This document shows positions 43,001-50,667 of a stretch of DNA of 64,000 nt, piece by piece. Below the pieces are notes generated by a model that worked only from the letters and a program-made list of their open reading frames with translations, had not been told where the DNA came from and made no database searches. This stretch comes from Elgaria multicarinata webbii (taxonomy: Eukaryota; Chordata; Lepidosauria; Squamata; Anguidae). Both the position numbers and the translations under genes were made by a program. How positions within the stretch are numbered: the stretch's first letter is position 1; every line of letters starts with the position of its first letter. The stretch lies in NCBI RefSeq assembly GCF_023053635.1, contig NC_086184.1, positions 12,632,379 to 12,696,378 on the forward strand, read 5' to 3'.

Positions 43001-45030
43001 TCTTTTGCACTTAAGGCTGTTTATTTCAGCAGCAAACCTAAACCAGGAGGCAGTCAAAAGTTGTGAATCTATGATCCTGTTCAGATGACACACTATAAGC
43101 CATGGTGGTTAAGCATTTTGAGCTAAACATTATGGCTTAGCATGTTTTGTGAACCATTCCTAACCATAGCTTAACATGTTGTCTGAACAGGCCCTATGCA
43201 ATTGTACATTGGAGTAAGCCTTGCTGAATTTGGGACTGATTTCTGAGCAAGCAGGTATAGGATCAAGCTTCTCTGCCCTAGAGATGAGGGCGAGAGATGG
43301 GAAATGAAGGGTAGCGGGATGAGTATGTACAAATATGGTTATGTGTTTTTAGACTTAGTTTGGTTGGACTTGCTTTGAAGTCCAGCTTTGAAACAGGCAT
43401 TGCATGTTCTTGGAGTATTGACACATCTTCAACAATCTGGTAGCCTCTCCCATGTATCTTATGCAAGCTTGCAAAGATATTGGTGACTTTCCAGACTTCT
43501 CAAGGAATCCAGATGGATGCAGTTTCCCTAGAAAAGTGTCATGGGCTGAATTTCAGTAACTACCTTTCTCCGCGTGGTTGTGACCTTTACAGATTCAGTT
43601 GTGTTCCAGTGCCTGTTGTGTCAACCCTTTCACACTTCCTGCAGACCCGTTTTCCTGAGGGTTTATGTCCATGGAACTGAATAGTTAGCATCGGGAAATT
43701 AGTGGGAACTGGGGAATTAAAACAATTGAAGTGAGGTAAATGCAGTCCTTATCACTGAACTTGAAATACTCCCAAGCCTTTTTTGTGCTTATGATAACCC
43801 CTCTGCCTATGGGGTTGTTGTCATTGTCAGTAACCCCTCCATCTCCCTTCCCTCTTTTCCCAAGGTGTTCCAGAGAGATGGAAATGACTTGCACATGACG
43901 CACAAGATAGGACTCGTTGAAGCACTGTGTGGCTTTCAGTTCACTTTCAAGCACCTTGACGGACGTCAGATTGTGGTGAAATATCCTCCAGGAAAAGTAA
44001 TTGAACCAGGTAAACGCTGATGGTCCAGGAGTTTGGAAGGCGGTGATCACCCCCTCTTTAGCCTGTGATGCATTTACGTTTGATGCTGCACAGAGGGAAA
44101 ATACAGGCTGCCTCTTAATAATTACCTTGTCTGTGACCTTTCCTCTACTCTAGGCTGTGTCCGTGTCGTTCGAGGGGAAGGAATGCCACAGTATCGCAAT
44201 CCTTTTGAAAAGGGCGATCTTTATATAAAGTTCGATGTGCAGTTTCCAGAAAATAACTGGATTAGCCCAGAAAAGCTTACAGTAAGTATCCCAAGCTTGC
44301 CTTCTCACTGTTCACCTTTGTGCACCCTAGCAGCGGAGTGCATGAGATTTTCAATACCCCTGTTAACATACAGTGTGAATTTTAGTTTTTACATCTATAA
44401 GGTTACGTCTACAATCATAAGCTGTGATGGCGTTAAAAAGGGATTAGACAAAGAATAGGCCTATCAGTAGTTATTATAATGCTGTTTGGAGCTTCCATGT
44501 TCAAAGACAGTCTACCACAAAGTGCCAGATATTTCAAGAAGCATCAAGGTGGGGAGGTTATGGCTTTACTTGCTGTGCTTATGGGCTTCCCCTAAGGCAT
44601 CTGGCTGGCTGCTTTTAGCAACAGTATACTGGATTAGAAGGTCTGATCCTGCAGGCATGTTCTTATGACTATCAATGGCTACTAACTCCAGAACAGTTAG
44701 CTGTATTGCAAAAGAGCACAGGGTACATAAAAAGACAGGTGGGTTGTTGGTTTATGAGTGGAGAAAAGTTTTGTGCTGGCAAAACATTCAGGAGAAGACG
44801 TGTGCATATAAATACACTCTCCTGTCAATATTCACTTTTAGGAACTTGAAGATCTTCTGCCCGCCAGACCAGAAGTCCCCAACATAATCAGCGAAGCAGA
44901 GGAGGTAGATCTTCAAGAATTCGACACCACTCGTGGCTCAGGCGGTGGCCAGAGGCGTGAAGCGTACAATGATAGTTCTGATGACGAAAGTGGCCACCAT
45001 GGACCTGGGGTACAGTGCGCTCATCAGTAA
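28009..45030 (+). CDS. DNAJA2: DnaJ homolog subfamily A member 2 (type I Hsp40), complete gene, 9 coding exons
   Basis: Joined coding exons: 28009-28086, 31334-31393, 32248-32471, 39804-39884, 40211-40344, 41466-41662, 43865-44009, 44154-44281, 44842-45030. All introns are GT-AG, phases agree, and the product is 411 aa (the human protein is 412). The order is J domain with HPD at residues 36-38, Gly/Phe-rich segment at about 77-113, four zinc-finger repeats from residue 143 ([32 protein letters not shown]), two beta-sandwich substrate-binding domains, an acidic and serine-rich tail, and a C-terminal CAHQ that fits CaaX farnesylation. Known family role: a cytosolic co-chaperone that delivers unfolded clients to HSC70/HSP70 and stimulates its ATPase. 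The start lies in a CpG island and the first residues [15 protein letters not shown] match the family. No break or missing motif is seen. Intron 3 (7.3 kb) is the largest and carries many transposons. Confidence 0.98.
28087..31333 (+). other. DNAJA2 intron 1
   Basis: A 3.2-kb intron. The first 350 bp are still CpG-rich, followed by G-rich and C-rich runs. It holds a palindromic MITE at 30434-30558 and a partial hAT MITE at about 30627-30700. The rest shows no feature I recognise, and the ORFs here look like chance. Confidence 0.8.
30434..30558. mobile_element. Hairpin MITE in DNAJA2 intron 1
   Basis: CAGGGGTGGGCAGAAGGTAC and TACGTTCTGCTCACCCCTG as inverted ends, with ATCTCCAGATGTTTGGAC and the inverse GTCTGGAGATCTAC. 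Confidence 0.82.
31334..31393 (+). CDS. DNAJA2: DNAJA2 coding exon 2
   Basis: Residues 27-46, including the HPD loop needed to stimulate HSP70 ATPase. The acceptor is ...CCCTTTAG and the donor AAG|GTAATT, phase 0 on both sides. Confidence 0.97.
31624..31800 (+). mobile_element. Diverged tRNA-type SINE in DNAJA2 intron 2
   Basis: GGTTCAAACCCATGCTCAGT, CTCACTGGGCCAGGTACTG and GTTGTGAGGATAACATG match a SINE family also seen at 37385, 39555 and 49607. Confidence 0.65.
32248..32471 (+). CDS. DNAJA2: DNAJA2 coding exon 3
   Basis: Completes the J domain ([20 protein letters not shown]...) and carries the Gly-rich and Phe-rich linker ([19 protein letters not shown]). It ends in phase 2 at a consensus GTAAGT donor. 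The split lysine codon (AA + A) joins exon 4. Confidence 0.97.
32965..33009. repeat. Perfect-stem palindrome in DNAJA2 intron 3
   Basis: TATCTCATTCTTCACA at 32971-32986 and its exact reverse complement at 32988-33003 are separated by a single G. The stem extends to 22 pairs with one mismatch. Confidence 0.9.
33580..33825 (-). mobile_element. L2-clade LINE RT fragment
   Basis: The minus-strand frame [40 protein letters not shown] matches the L2 RT C-terminal block. Truncated and decayed. Confidence 0.8.
35255..35375 (+). mobile_element. LINE/SINE 3' tail
   Basis: ATTATAAGCCTGTGGGCAGG, then GGGCTGGATAAAAATGCTTA and AAATAAATAAG, a typical 3'-end block of L2-related elements. Confidence 0.65.
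35594..35712 (+). mobile_element. L2-clade LINE short RT fragment
   Basis: GAGGGCCTTCTCAGTGGTGG, then TGCCAAAACATTACCTTTTC, decayed remains of the RAFSVVAP...[10 protein letters not shown] region. Confidence 0.65.
36071..36415. repeat. 345-bp duplicated segment, copy A
   Basis: Matches 36685-37029 at an exact offset of 614 bp with only one difference seen (A against G at 36,844 in copy B). It includes a decayed LINE-like tail and a hairpin MITE (GGGAAACATGTGGCCCTCAA). It is bracketed by a perfect 25-bp inverted repeat at 36050-36074 and 36413-36437. Confidence 0.95.
36533..36652. mobile_element. Hairpin MITE with AATCCTATG ends, between the two duplicated segments
   Basis: CAATCCTATGCACGTTTAGA ... 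TCTAAACGTACATAGGATAG inverted ends around AAGTCCTACAACTTCCAG and CATTGTAGGACTTTTTTC. Same family as 26410-26545. Confidence 0.85.
36685..37029. repeat. 345-bp duplicated segment, copy B
   Basis: Near-identical to copy A but without the flanking 25-bp inverted repeat. Confidence 0.95.
37385..37580 (+). mobile_element. tRNA-type SINE, diverged
   Basis: GGCATAATGGTTAGGGG head, CTCACTAGGTGACCTTTGGC and CTAACCTACCTCACGGGGCT body, and GAGCTTGGAGGAAGGCCAGG end. Confidence 0.7.
38049..39055. mobile_element. 1,007-bp GC-rich non-autonomous hAT foldback element, exact 8-bp target duplication
   Basis: Starts TAGGGCTGTGC and ends GCACAGCCCTA, flanked by GCTTTGTC at 38041-38048 and 39056-39063. The interior is a set of nested inverted repeats: GAGCCTGCGGCTCACCCCGG with its partner, AGGAAGACTAGGTCTTCCT, and repeated GGCCCTGCTGCTACTGC units next to GGTAAG and CTTACC motifs. 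One roughly 150-bp block occurs near 38,280-38,430 and again near 38,730-38,870. No transposase frame is visible. Confidence 0.9.
39253..39440 (-). mobile_element. L2 3' tail plus CR1 3' fragment
   Basis: (TTTA)n and (TTCA)n, then TTTTTATACCGCCCAATAG (inverse of the L2 3' end) at 39253-39336, followed by ATAGAATCATAGAATAGTAG (CR1) from 39374. Confidence 0.8.
39555..39715 (+). mobile_element. tRNA-type SINE fragment
   Basis: GGGTTCAAATCCCCCATGGG (B-box-like), GGTGACCTTGGGCCAGTTGT, TTGTGAGGATAAAAATGAGG, and a GAGTTCTTTGGAGGAGTGAT end. Confidence 0.75.
39804..39884 (+). CDS. DNAJA2: DNAJA2 coding exon 4
   Basis: Residues about 121-148: [20 protein letters not shown], then the first zinc-finger motif CSSCNG. 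The acceptor is CCCTGCAG and the donor GG|GTGAGT. Confidence 0.97.
40211..40344 (+). CDS. DNAJA2: DNAJA2 coding exon 5
   Basis: Carries the rest of zinc-finger repeat 1 ([10 protein letters not shown]), repeat 2 (CAACRGRG) and repeat 3 (CSDCNGEG). The acceptor is TTTATCCAG and the donor is GTGAGC. Confidence 0.97.
40345..41465 (+). other. DNAJA2 intron 5 with a hAT-like element
   Basis: At about 40,920-41,205 are GGGGCACATTCCAGTGGTGG, AGTTCTTATTGCCAGTGATT and AGCTGTGCATCCCTG, relatives of 11413-11749. The remaining intron shows nothing recognisable. Confidence 0.65.
41466..41662 (+). CDS. DNAJA2: DNAJA2 coding exon 6
   Basis: Carries zinc-finger repeat 4 (CKKCEGKK) and the start of the second substrate-binding domain ([20 protein letters not shown]). 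It ends in phase 0 at GAG|GTAACT. Confidence 0.97.
41663..43864 (+). other. DNAJA2 intron 6
   Basis: An L2 3' tail (minus) at about 42,232-42,300 with TTTTTATACTGCCCAATAGC, a GGCTTACTCTGAAGTAAATG remnant at 42,652, and an inverted-repeat element at 43,075-43,195 (CTGTTCAGATGACACAC and TGTTGTCTGAACAGGCCC). Otherwise nothing recognised. Confidence 0.65.
43865..44009 (+). CDS. DNAJA2: DNAJA2 coding exon 7
   Basis: Encodes [20 protein letters not shown] and following residues of the C-terminal substrate-binding domain, up to GKVIEP. The donor overlaps the glycine codon (G|GTAAAC). Confidence 0.97.
44154..44281 (+). CDS. DNAJA2: DNAJA2 coding exon 8
   Basis: Encodes [20 protein letters not shown] and the end of the C-terminal domain, finishing at ...PEKLT with a consensus GTAAGT donor, phase 0. 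The preceding intron is only 144 bp. Confidence 0.97.
44400..44690 (+). mobile_element. CR1 LINE fragments in DNAJA2 intron 8
   Basis: GTTAAAAAGGGATTAGACAA, GCTTCCCCTAAGGCATCTGG and GTCTGATCCTGCAGGCATGT. Diverged sense-strand CR1 blocks, partly rearranged. Confidence 0.65.
44842..45030 (+). CDS. DNAJA2: DNAJA2 coding exon 9 and stop
   Basis: Last 62 residues ([14 protein letters not shown]...), including a Gly/Arg stretch [10 protein letters not shown], a serine/acidic segment and the terminal GPGVQCAHQ before TAA at 45028. It is one residue shorter than the human tail, in the Ser/His region. Confidence 0.97.
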   Translation, partial: ELEDLLPARPEVPNIISEAEEVDLQEFDTTRGSGGGQRREAYNDSSDDESGHHGPGVQCAHQ

Positions 45031-45680
45031 AAGTTTTGTCTGGGGTGGGGGAGGGGTGGGTGGGGGAAGTTACACATGGATTTTTCTCTTCAAATTTTGC
45101 CTGACTTGTTTTCAGCAATCCAGTTGGATTGTGTAAGCAATCCACACGAGCCCAATGAACATCTGTTGCTGTATGTGTAACTTTTAAATTGGTCCATAGT
45201 ATCTACAGAGTGTATAATTTAAACTAACCACACACAAAAAAAGCTTTCATTTTTATTTTTATTTTGACTTGACTGTTCTGTAGCAGAATAAACGCACTTG
45301 AAAGGAAGGCGAGACTCTCTCCTTTTCACCTGGGTTAAGTTTCAGTCCTTGTACTCGTGCTTGATTTTTACCAGTTTTTGTGTAGATTTTAAGTTCTATA
45401 TTTTAAATTCAAATTCTACATTGTAAAGATTTGTGTAAAACTTCGTCCCGAGGCTTGGTATTTGGCTGCACCTACATAAGCTGCTACAAATAGAATAAAG
45501 AATTTCATAGCCTGTATCTATCATTTTAGATGCATGGTAAGTCAATGGGCTTGGCACACACTGGGTTAGAACTGAGGGGGGAACCATGGAAGATAAAAAT
45601 TAGAAGTGGTTGTAAAAGTTTTTTTTACCATCTTGTGAAAGGTTTTGGAAACTAAATAAAAGCCGTTGGTGTATAACGAT
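45031..45680 (+). promoter_or_regulatory. DNAJA2: DNAJA2 3' UTR with three candidate poly(A) signals
   Basis: After the TAA there are three AATAAA hexamers on the plus strand, at 45287-45292, 45494-45499 and 45655-45660. Each could give a different 3' end (about 0.26, 0.46 and 0.63 kb). Which are used cannot be told from the sequence. Confidence 0.7.
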
Positions 45681-46304
45681 ACTCCTTGTAACCTCCTTTT
45701 TCCATACTTCACACCTAAAGTTAGTCTCGAGAGTTGGCAATCCAAATCCATTTCAAATAGCCACATCTTGAACTTAAGATTCAGAAGGATGGTTGTGTGT
45801 CTCCTGTGCCACAGTTTGGTGGATGAGCATATGATTTGCATGCCAGTAGTCTTAGGTTTTAATCTCTGATCGCTCAAGTTAAGGTCCCGTTCAGATGTTA
45901 GACTGCAACTCCCAGCATCCCCGGCCAATATGAGCATGCTGGGAGTGTAGGCCAACACATCTGTAGCAGACCAGGTTGGGGAAAAGGCTAAGTTAAATGG
46001 TCACATTAGGCTGCGAGAGGTTTTTTTTGGCAGTGGCTCTTCAATGCTTCAAGCAATCAAAGTAGACACACTAAGCTGAAAAGACAAATGTAGAGATCAG
46101 GTAGTTGAAGGGCATAACACAGGGTCCCCAATCTTGTTAGACCATGAGCACATTTGGGAATTTGAGAAACTGCTGTGGGCACCACCACAAAGTGTTTGTG
46201 TGCAAATGCATACATGTCTACCTTATAGCCTTCTATAACACACCCTCGTAGCACAAGCCCAATTGAATTACTAAATCAAGTTTCTTTATAGAAGCAATAT
46301 TAAG

Positions 46305-46310
46305 TTTATT
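46305..46310 (-). promoter_or_regulatory. CDCA9: Borealin-2 poly(A) signal
   Basis: TTTATT on the plus strand is AATAAA on the minus strand, about 112 nt past the stop codon. It implies a short 3' UTR and leaves about 0.65 kb between this signal and the most distal DNAJA2 signal. Confidence 0.65.
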
Positions 46311-46421
46311 ATGCAATGTATATGAACTGTTAAAAATCTAGTTGCTTGTCACTGTAAACATAACGTAAGGAACTTTTCCAGAATATTTAGATACAAGAAA
46401 ATATTATGGCCGCCAATTCCA

Positions 46422-46469
46422 TCAACTTGACTTAACTGTGGCTTTTCCACAAAGTACCGTCAATTGGCT
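46422..46469 (-). CDS. CDCA9: Borealin-2 coding exon 10 and stop
   Basis: Last 15 residues [15 protein letters not shown] and TGA, aligning to the borealin end NRLAQICSSIRTHK. The acceptor TTTCTTTCACAG has a strong pyrimidine tract. Confidence 0.85.
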   Translation of the reverse strand, partial: SQLTVLCGKATVKSS

Positions 46470-46763
46470 CTGTGAAAGAAAAACAGTACACAAAACAATT
46501 GGTTTCTTTTTTCTAAGGATCCATTTGAAGCACCAAGCATTCACTTTGGCATGTCTTGGATAGAAGGGCAGGAAAAAAACAGCTCTAGATTTCACAGCTT
46601 AAACGGGGTGGGGATGGGGTGGGTATAGATGCAAAATCCATTCCAAGTAGTTTTCTGACTCAGGGTAATTGGAACTCATTGATCCCTGGTTTAGCTGTAA
46701 TACTGAGGCCCAGTATTGGGCAAAAGGTGAGATACAAATTAAAATAAAATAATAATAAAATAA

Positions 46764-46819
<56 letters not shown>

Positions 46820-49800
46820 AAGACTTAAAACTACAAAGTTACAAGACTGAAGGAAGAGAGCAACTGAAGACGACATCAACATTTGTGTCTGTAAAAATGG
46901 GACTTCCAAACAAAACATTGCAGAATGGAATTCTGACACCCTATTCAGGGTGCTGGTCAGCCAGCCATATCCTCTTCCAGGACATTCAGTTCAATTCCTG
47001 CCCCACATGCCCAGTCAATCAGTGTTCTGTCATATTCAACCTTCATTGGGCTTTTTTGGGGGTGGGGGGTGCTCACCCCAAAGATTTTACACCTTGGCAA
47101 AACCAAGCCCAATGAGACCTCTCCCTTACATTTTAGCTACATAAGGATCCACACACTCCGAGACTGAGTTTGCTTGTCCTATATAGCAGAAGTATTGAAT
47201 CTCAGTCTGTTTTAGATTAAAGTGCTTACTGCAAGTAACTGAGAGGCATTTTAACCTTTTCAAATGGGGGAAAAACTGCATAAAAGCTGGGAAATCACCG
47301 ACTGGTCAGGGAAAGGGGGTGGAACCGGGAGCCATGGAGGGCTCTGGTCAGGCTACATTCTGCACTCCTGCTATATATGACATATGCGTCCTTAAAATGG
47401 GATTTGCTTACTTTTTTGCTTTAATTTGGCTTGAAGGAGGAGAGTTTCCCAGTCACAAGCTTTGAAACAGCTCCTTGAGGAGGGAAATTCCAAGACCCAC
47501 ACCCATCTTTGTGGGGAAAGAGCTAGCTGTTTTCAAGAATTACTTGTTCTGCATGCTTACCACGAGTGTGTGGATATGTTGAACGGTGTCATCGTTTAAT
47601 AACTCCACGTTGATGTTCTGGAGGTCATCGCCAGCTGAACAGAGAGTCTGAACAAGAGCAGAAAGTTACTATCTGGAAGCTCACATGCATATAATTTCAC
47701 ATGTCAACGACCCATACACACATTGTAGTTGTTCTTCCCCGTCCCTACTCATAAAATGTACTATATATTTAGAAATGTATACTTTATGCTTTGACAATGC
47801 TCAGAGCAGCTTCCAACAATTAAAAGTCAGTGTGCCCATAAAACAATCACCTGGTTCATATATAACAGCAATTCATTGGTTGTTTAAGCCATGAATTATC
47901 AGGGCTGCTTGCTCACCAATTCTGCCCACTCACCACTTCTACTTTGCACCCGGTTTTTCAAACGAGCAGCGCCTGGACCCAGAACACTGAGTTGTTGAGG
48001 GACCCAGAATTTCAACCCATGGTGGGAAACCTCAAGCAATGAAATACCAGAACGCAGGGATGTACAGATGGATTTTAAATTTTGTATGCTTTTGTGAACT
48101 GCCCAGAGAGCTTCGGCTGTGGGACGGTATATAAATGTAATTAAATAAATAAAACCTGTTCTGTCTGTGTTTGTGCAGACGAATTTGATCCCCCCTCCCA
48201 CTGTGCGGAAAAAATACGCAAATTACGTAAGAAAGTTACATTATTTATGTTCGTACGTAACATTTAGCATACTGTCTTCCATTCATCTTTTCCCTACATA
48301 TAGTTTCCAGCATGTCGTATGTCTCAGTAAAAACTTGCGTATTTTCCTGCGAATTAATTTGTGTAAATTTTGGGAAAGTAAAAAATATATATATCCAGAA
48401 GTCCACAAACTGCACAGCCTGGGTAAGCCGGTCCGCAAAAGATTCCGCAGGTCGTATAGCCCTCTTTCAATGATACAATACCTGCCCATCAGCCAGAGGT
48501 ATGTTGACAAAAGGAACGGATCTTTCATGGGGCATCGAGGTACTTCGTAGAGACCTAGCTCGGGTTCTCCCTGAGACAGATGTACTTTTGCAGAGTCCCC
48601 TCTGTGCAGATCTAGAAATAGGAAAAACAGAGGAGAGACCAGATTGCCTTGATGTCATTTAAGTACTAATCAGTTACTCTAAACTGCCTGATCTATCCAG
48701 CCAGCCATTTATAAAAGCTAACTTCTTTCCAGTAATTAAAAATAAACTCAATAAAAATGCATATTTTTTTAAAAAAAATATTTAATACTTCAAACAATAC
48801 ATCAATACAAAATAAAACAATACTACATAATACACAATAATATGAAATAAACATTTGTTAACATATATTCTAACTTAATTCTCTTAACATAATCATACTT
48901 AACATAAAAGTGCTCCCCACCACCATGGGATCTTATTCATGTTTCCAAAATCTCATTGCTTCCTCTGGAGGTGTTTTCCCTCTCCCCTTTGATAATACAA
49001 ATTCTAGAAACTCTTTCCATATTCCCTCAAAATCATTCGTTTTTATCATTCCTCTTCTAACTTTTATATTACATGTTAATTTATCGTTAATAGCAATATC
49101 CCATATTTCTTTATACCAATCTTCTATATGATAATCCCCTTGAACCTTCCAGTTCCTAGATATCATTAATCTTGCTGCTGTTAACAAATTCGTTATCAAT
49201 TCTTTGGTCTCTTTATTACAATTCAGTTCTCCATATAATGATAACAATGCCAATAAAAATGCATATTAAGGGCTGATGGATGATGGGAATCTAACAACGT
49301 CTGGAGAGCCAGAAGTCTCCCATCAAATATTTTGGATGGCTACTTTTGATGCTAAATAGATGTAGGGTTTTTTAGACATTCCCTTCAAAGACCCCCCTTC
49401 TCTCTCCCCAACCCCTGTCACAAGACCCAGTTTCTTCCCCCTTCCCCCAATGAGTTCAGAGCAAGGTGCATGTGGTTTAGCTCATTTTGGTCTTACCAGC
49501 CACCTCATTAAGTAGATTAGGCTGAGACGCTAGGGGTGTTCAACTATTGACACCTTCACATGTGCAAGCCCTGATTCTGCCCTGGGTTTCAAAATCACAA
49601 GGAAGCCAGTGTGGGGTAGTGGTTAGAATTCTGGACTGGGACTCAGGAGATCTGGGTGCTAGTCCTCACTTGGCCATGAAGCTGACTAGGTGATTTTGAG
49701 ACTGACTCTCAGCCTAGCCTACTTCACAGGGTTGCTGTGAGGATACAAATGGAGAGGAGAAACCTACAAGACACCTTGGGTTTCTTGCAAGGGGATCGTT

Positions 49801-50632
49801 TGAACATCCCTGGAGTGGCCTGTTCCAGGGACATCTAGACGGCACCATGGCTAAGCATAGCAAAATAAATGCAATAACATTTATTTTAAAATAGTAATAA
49901 TCAATAGGAAGAGATCTACATGTTTTATGTAGATGCTTAGCTACAGTTATCCATGCTCTGATAACCTCTCGTTTGGATTACTGCAATGCGTTATACGTGG
50001 GGCTGCCTTTGAAAATGGTCCGGAAACTTCAACTGGTGCAAAACAGGGCAGCAAGGTTATTAACAGGGACTGGCCGGCGAGATCACATTACGCCAGTCCT
50101 TTTCCAGCTTCATTGGCTGCCAGTCCAGGTCCGGGCCCAATTCAAAGTGCTGGTATTGACATTTAAAGCCCTAAACGGTTTGGGGCCAGGTTATCTGAAG
50201 GAACGCCTCCTCCCATATGTACCTACCCGGACCTTAAGATCATCTACAGGGGCCCTTCTCCATGAGCCCCTGCCAAAGGAAGTGAGGCAGGTGGCTACTA
50301 GGAGGAGAGCTTTCTCCACTGTGGCACCCCGGTTGTGGAACGAGCTCCCCAGAGAGGTCCGCCTGGCGCCTACACTGTACTCCTTTCGTCGCCAGCTGAA
50401 GACCTTTTTATTCACTCAATATTTTAACACTTAATTTTAACTTAAATTTAAATTTTACTGTTTTAACTCTGTATTTTAATCTTATATCAACTTTGCTGTG
50501 TGGTTTTATCCTGGTTGCGCTTTTTATGCTGTATTTCGTAATTGTGTTTTGAACTGTTGGGTGTTTTACTGTGGTTTTGATTTTTGTGAACCGCCCAGAG
50601 AGCTTCGGCTATTGGGCGGTATAAAAATGTAA

Positions 50633-50667
<35 letters not shown>

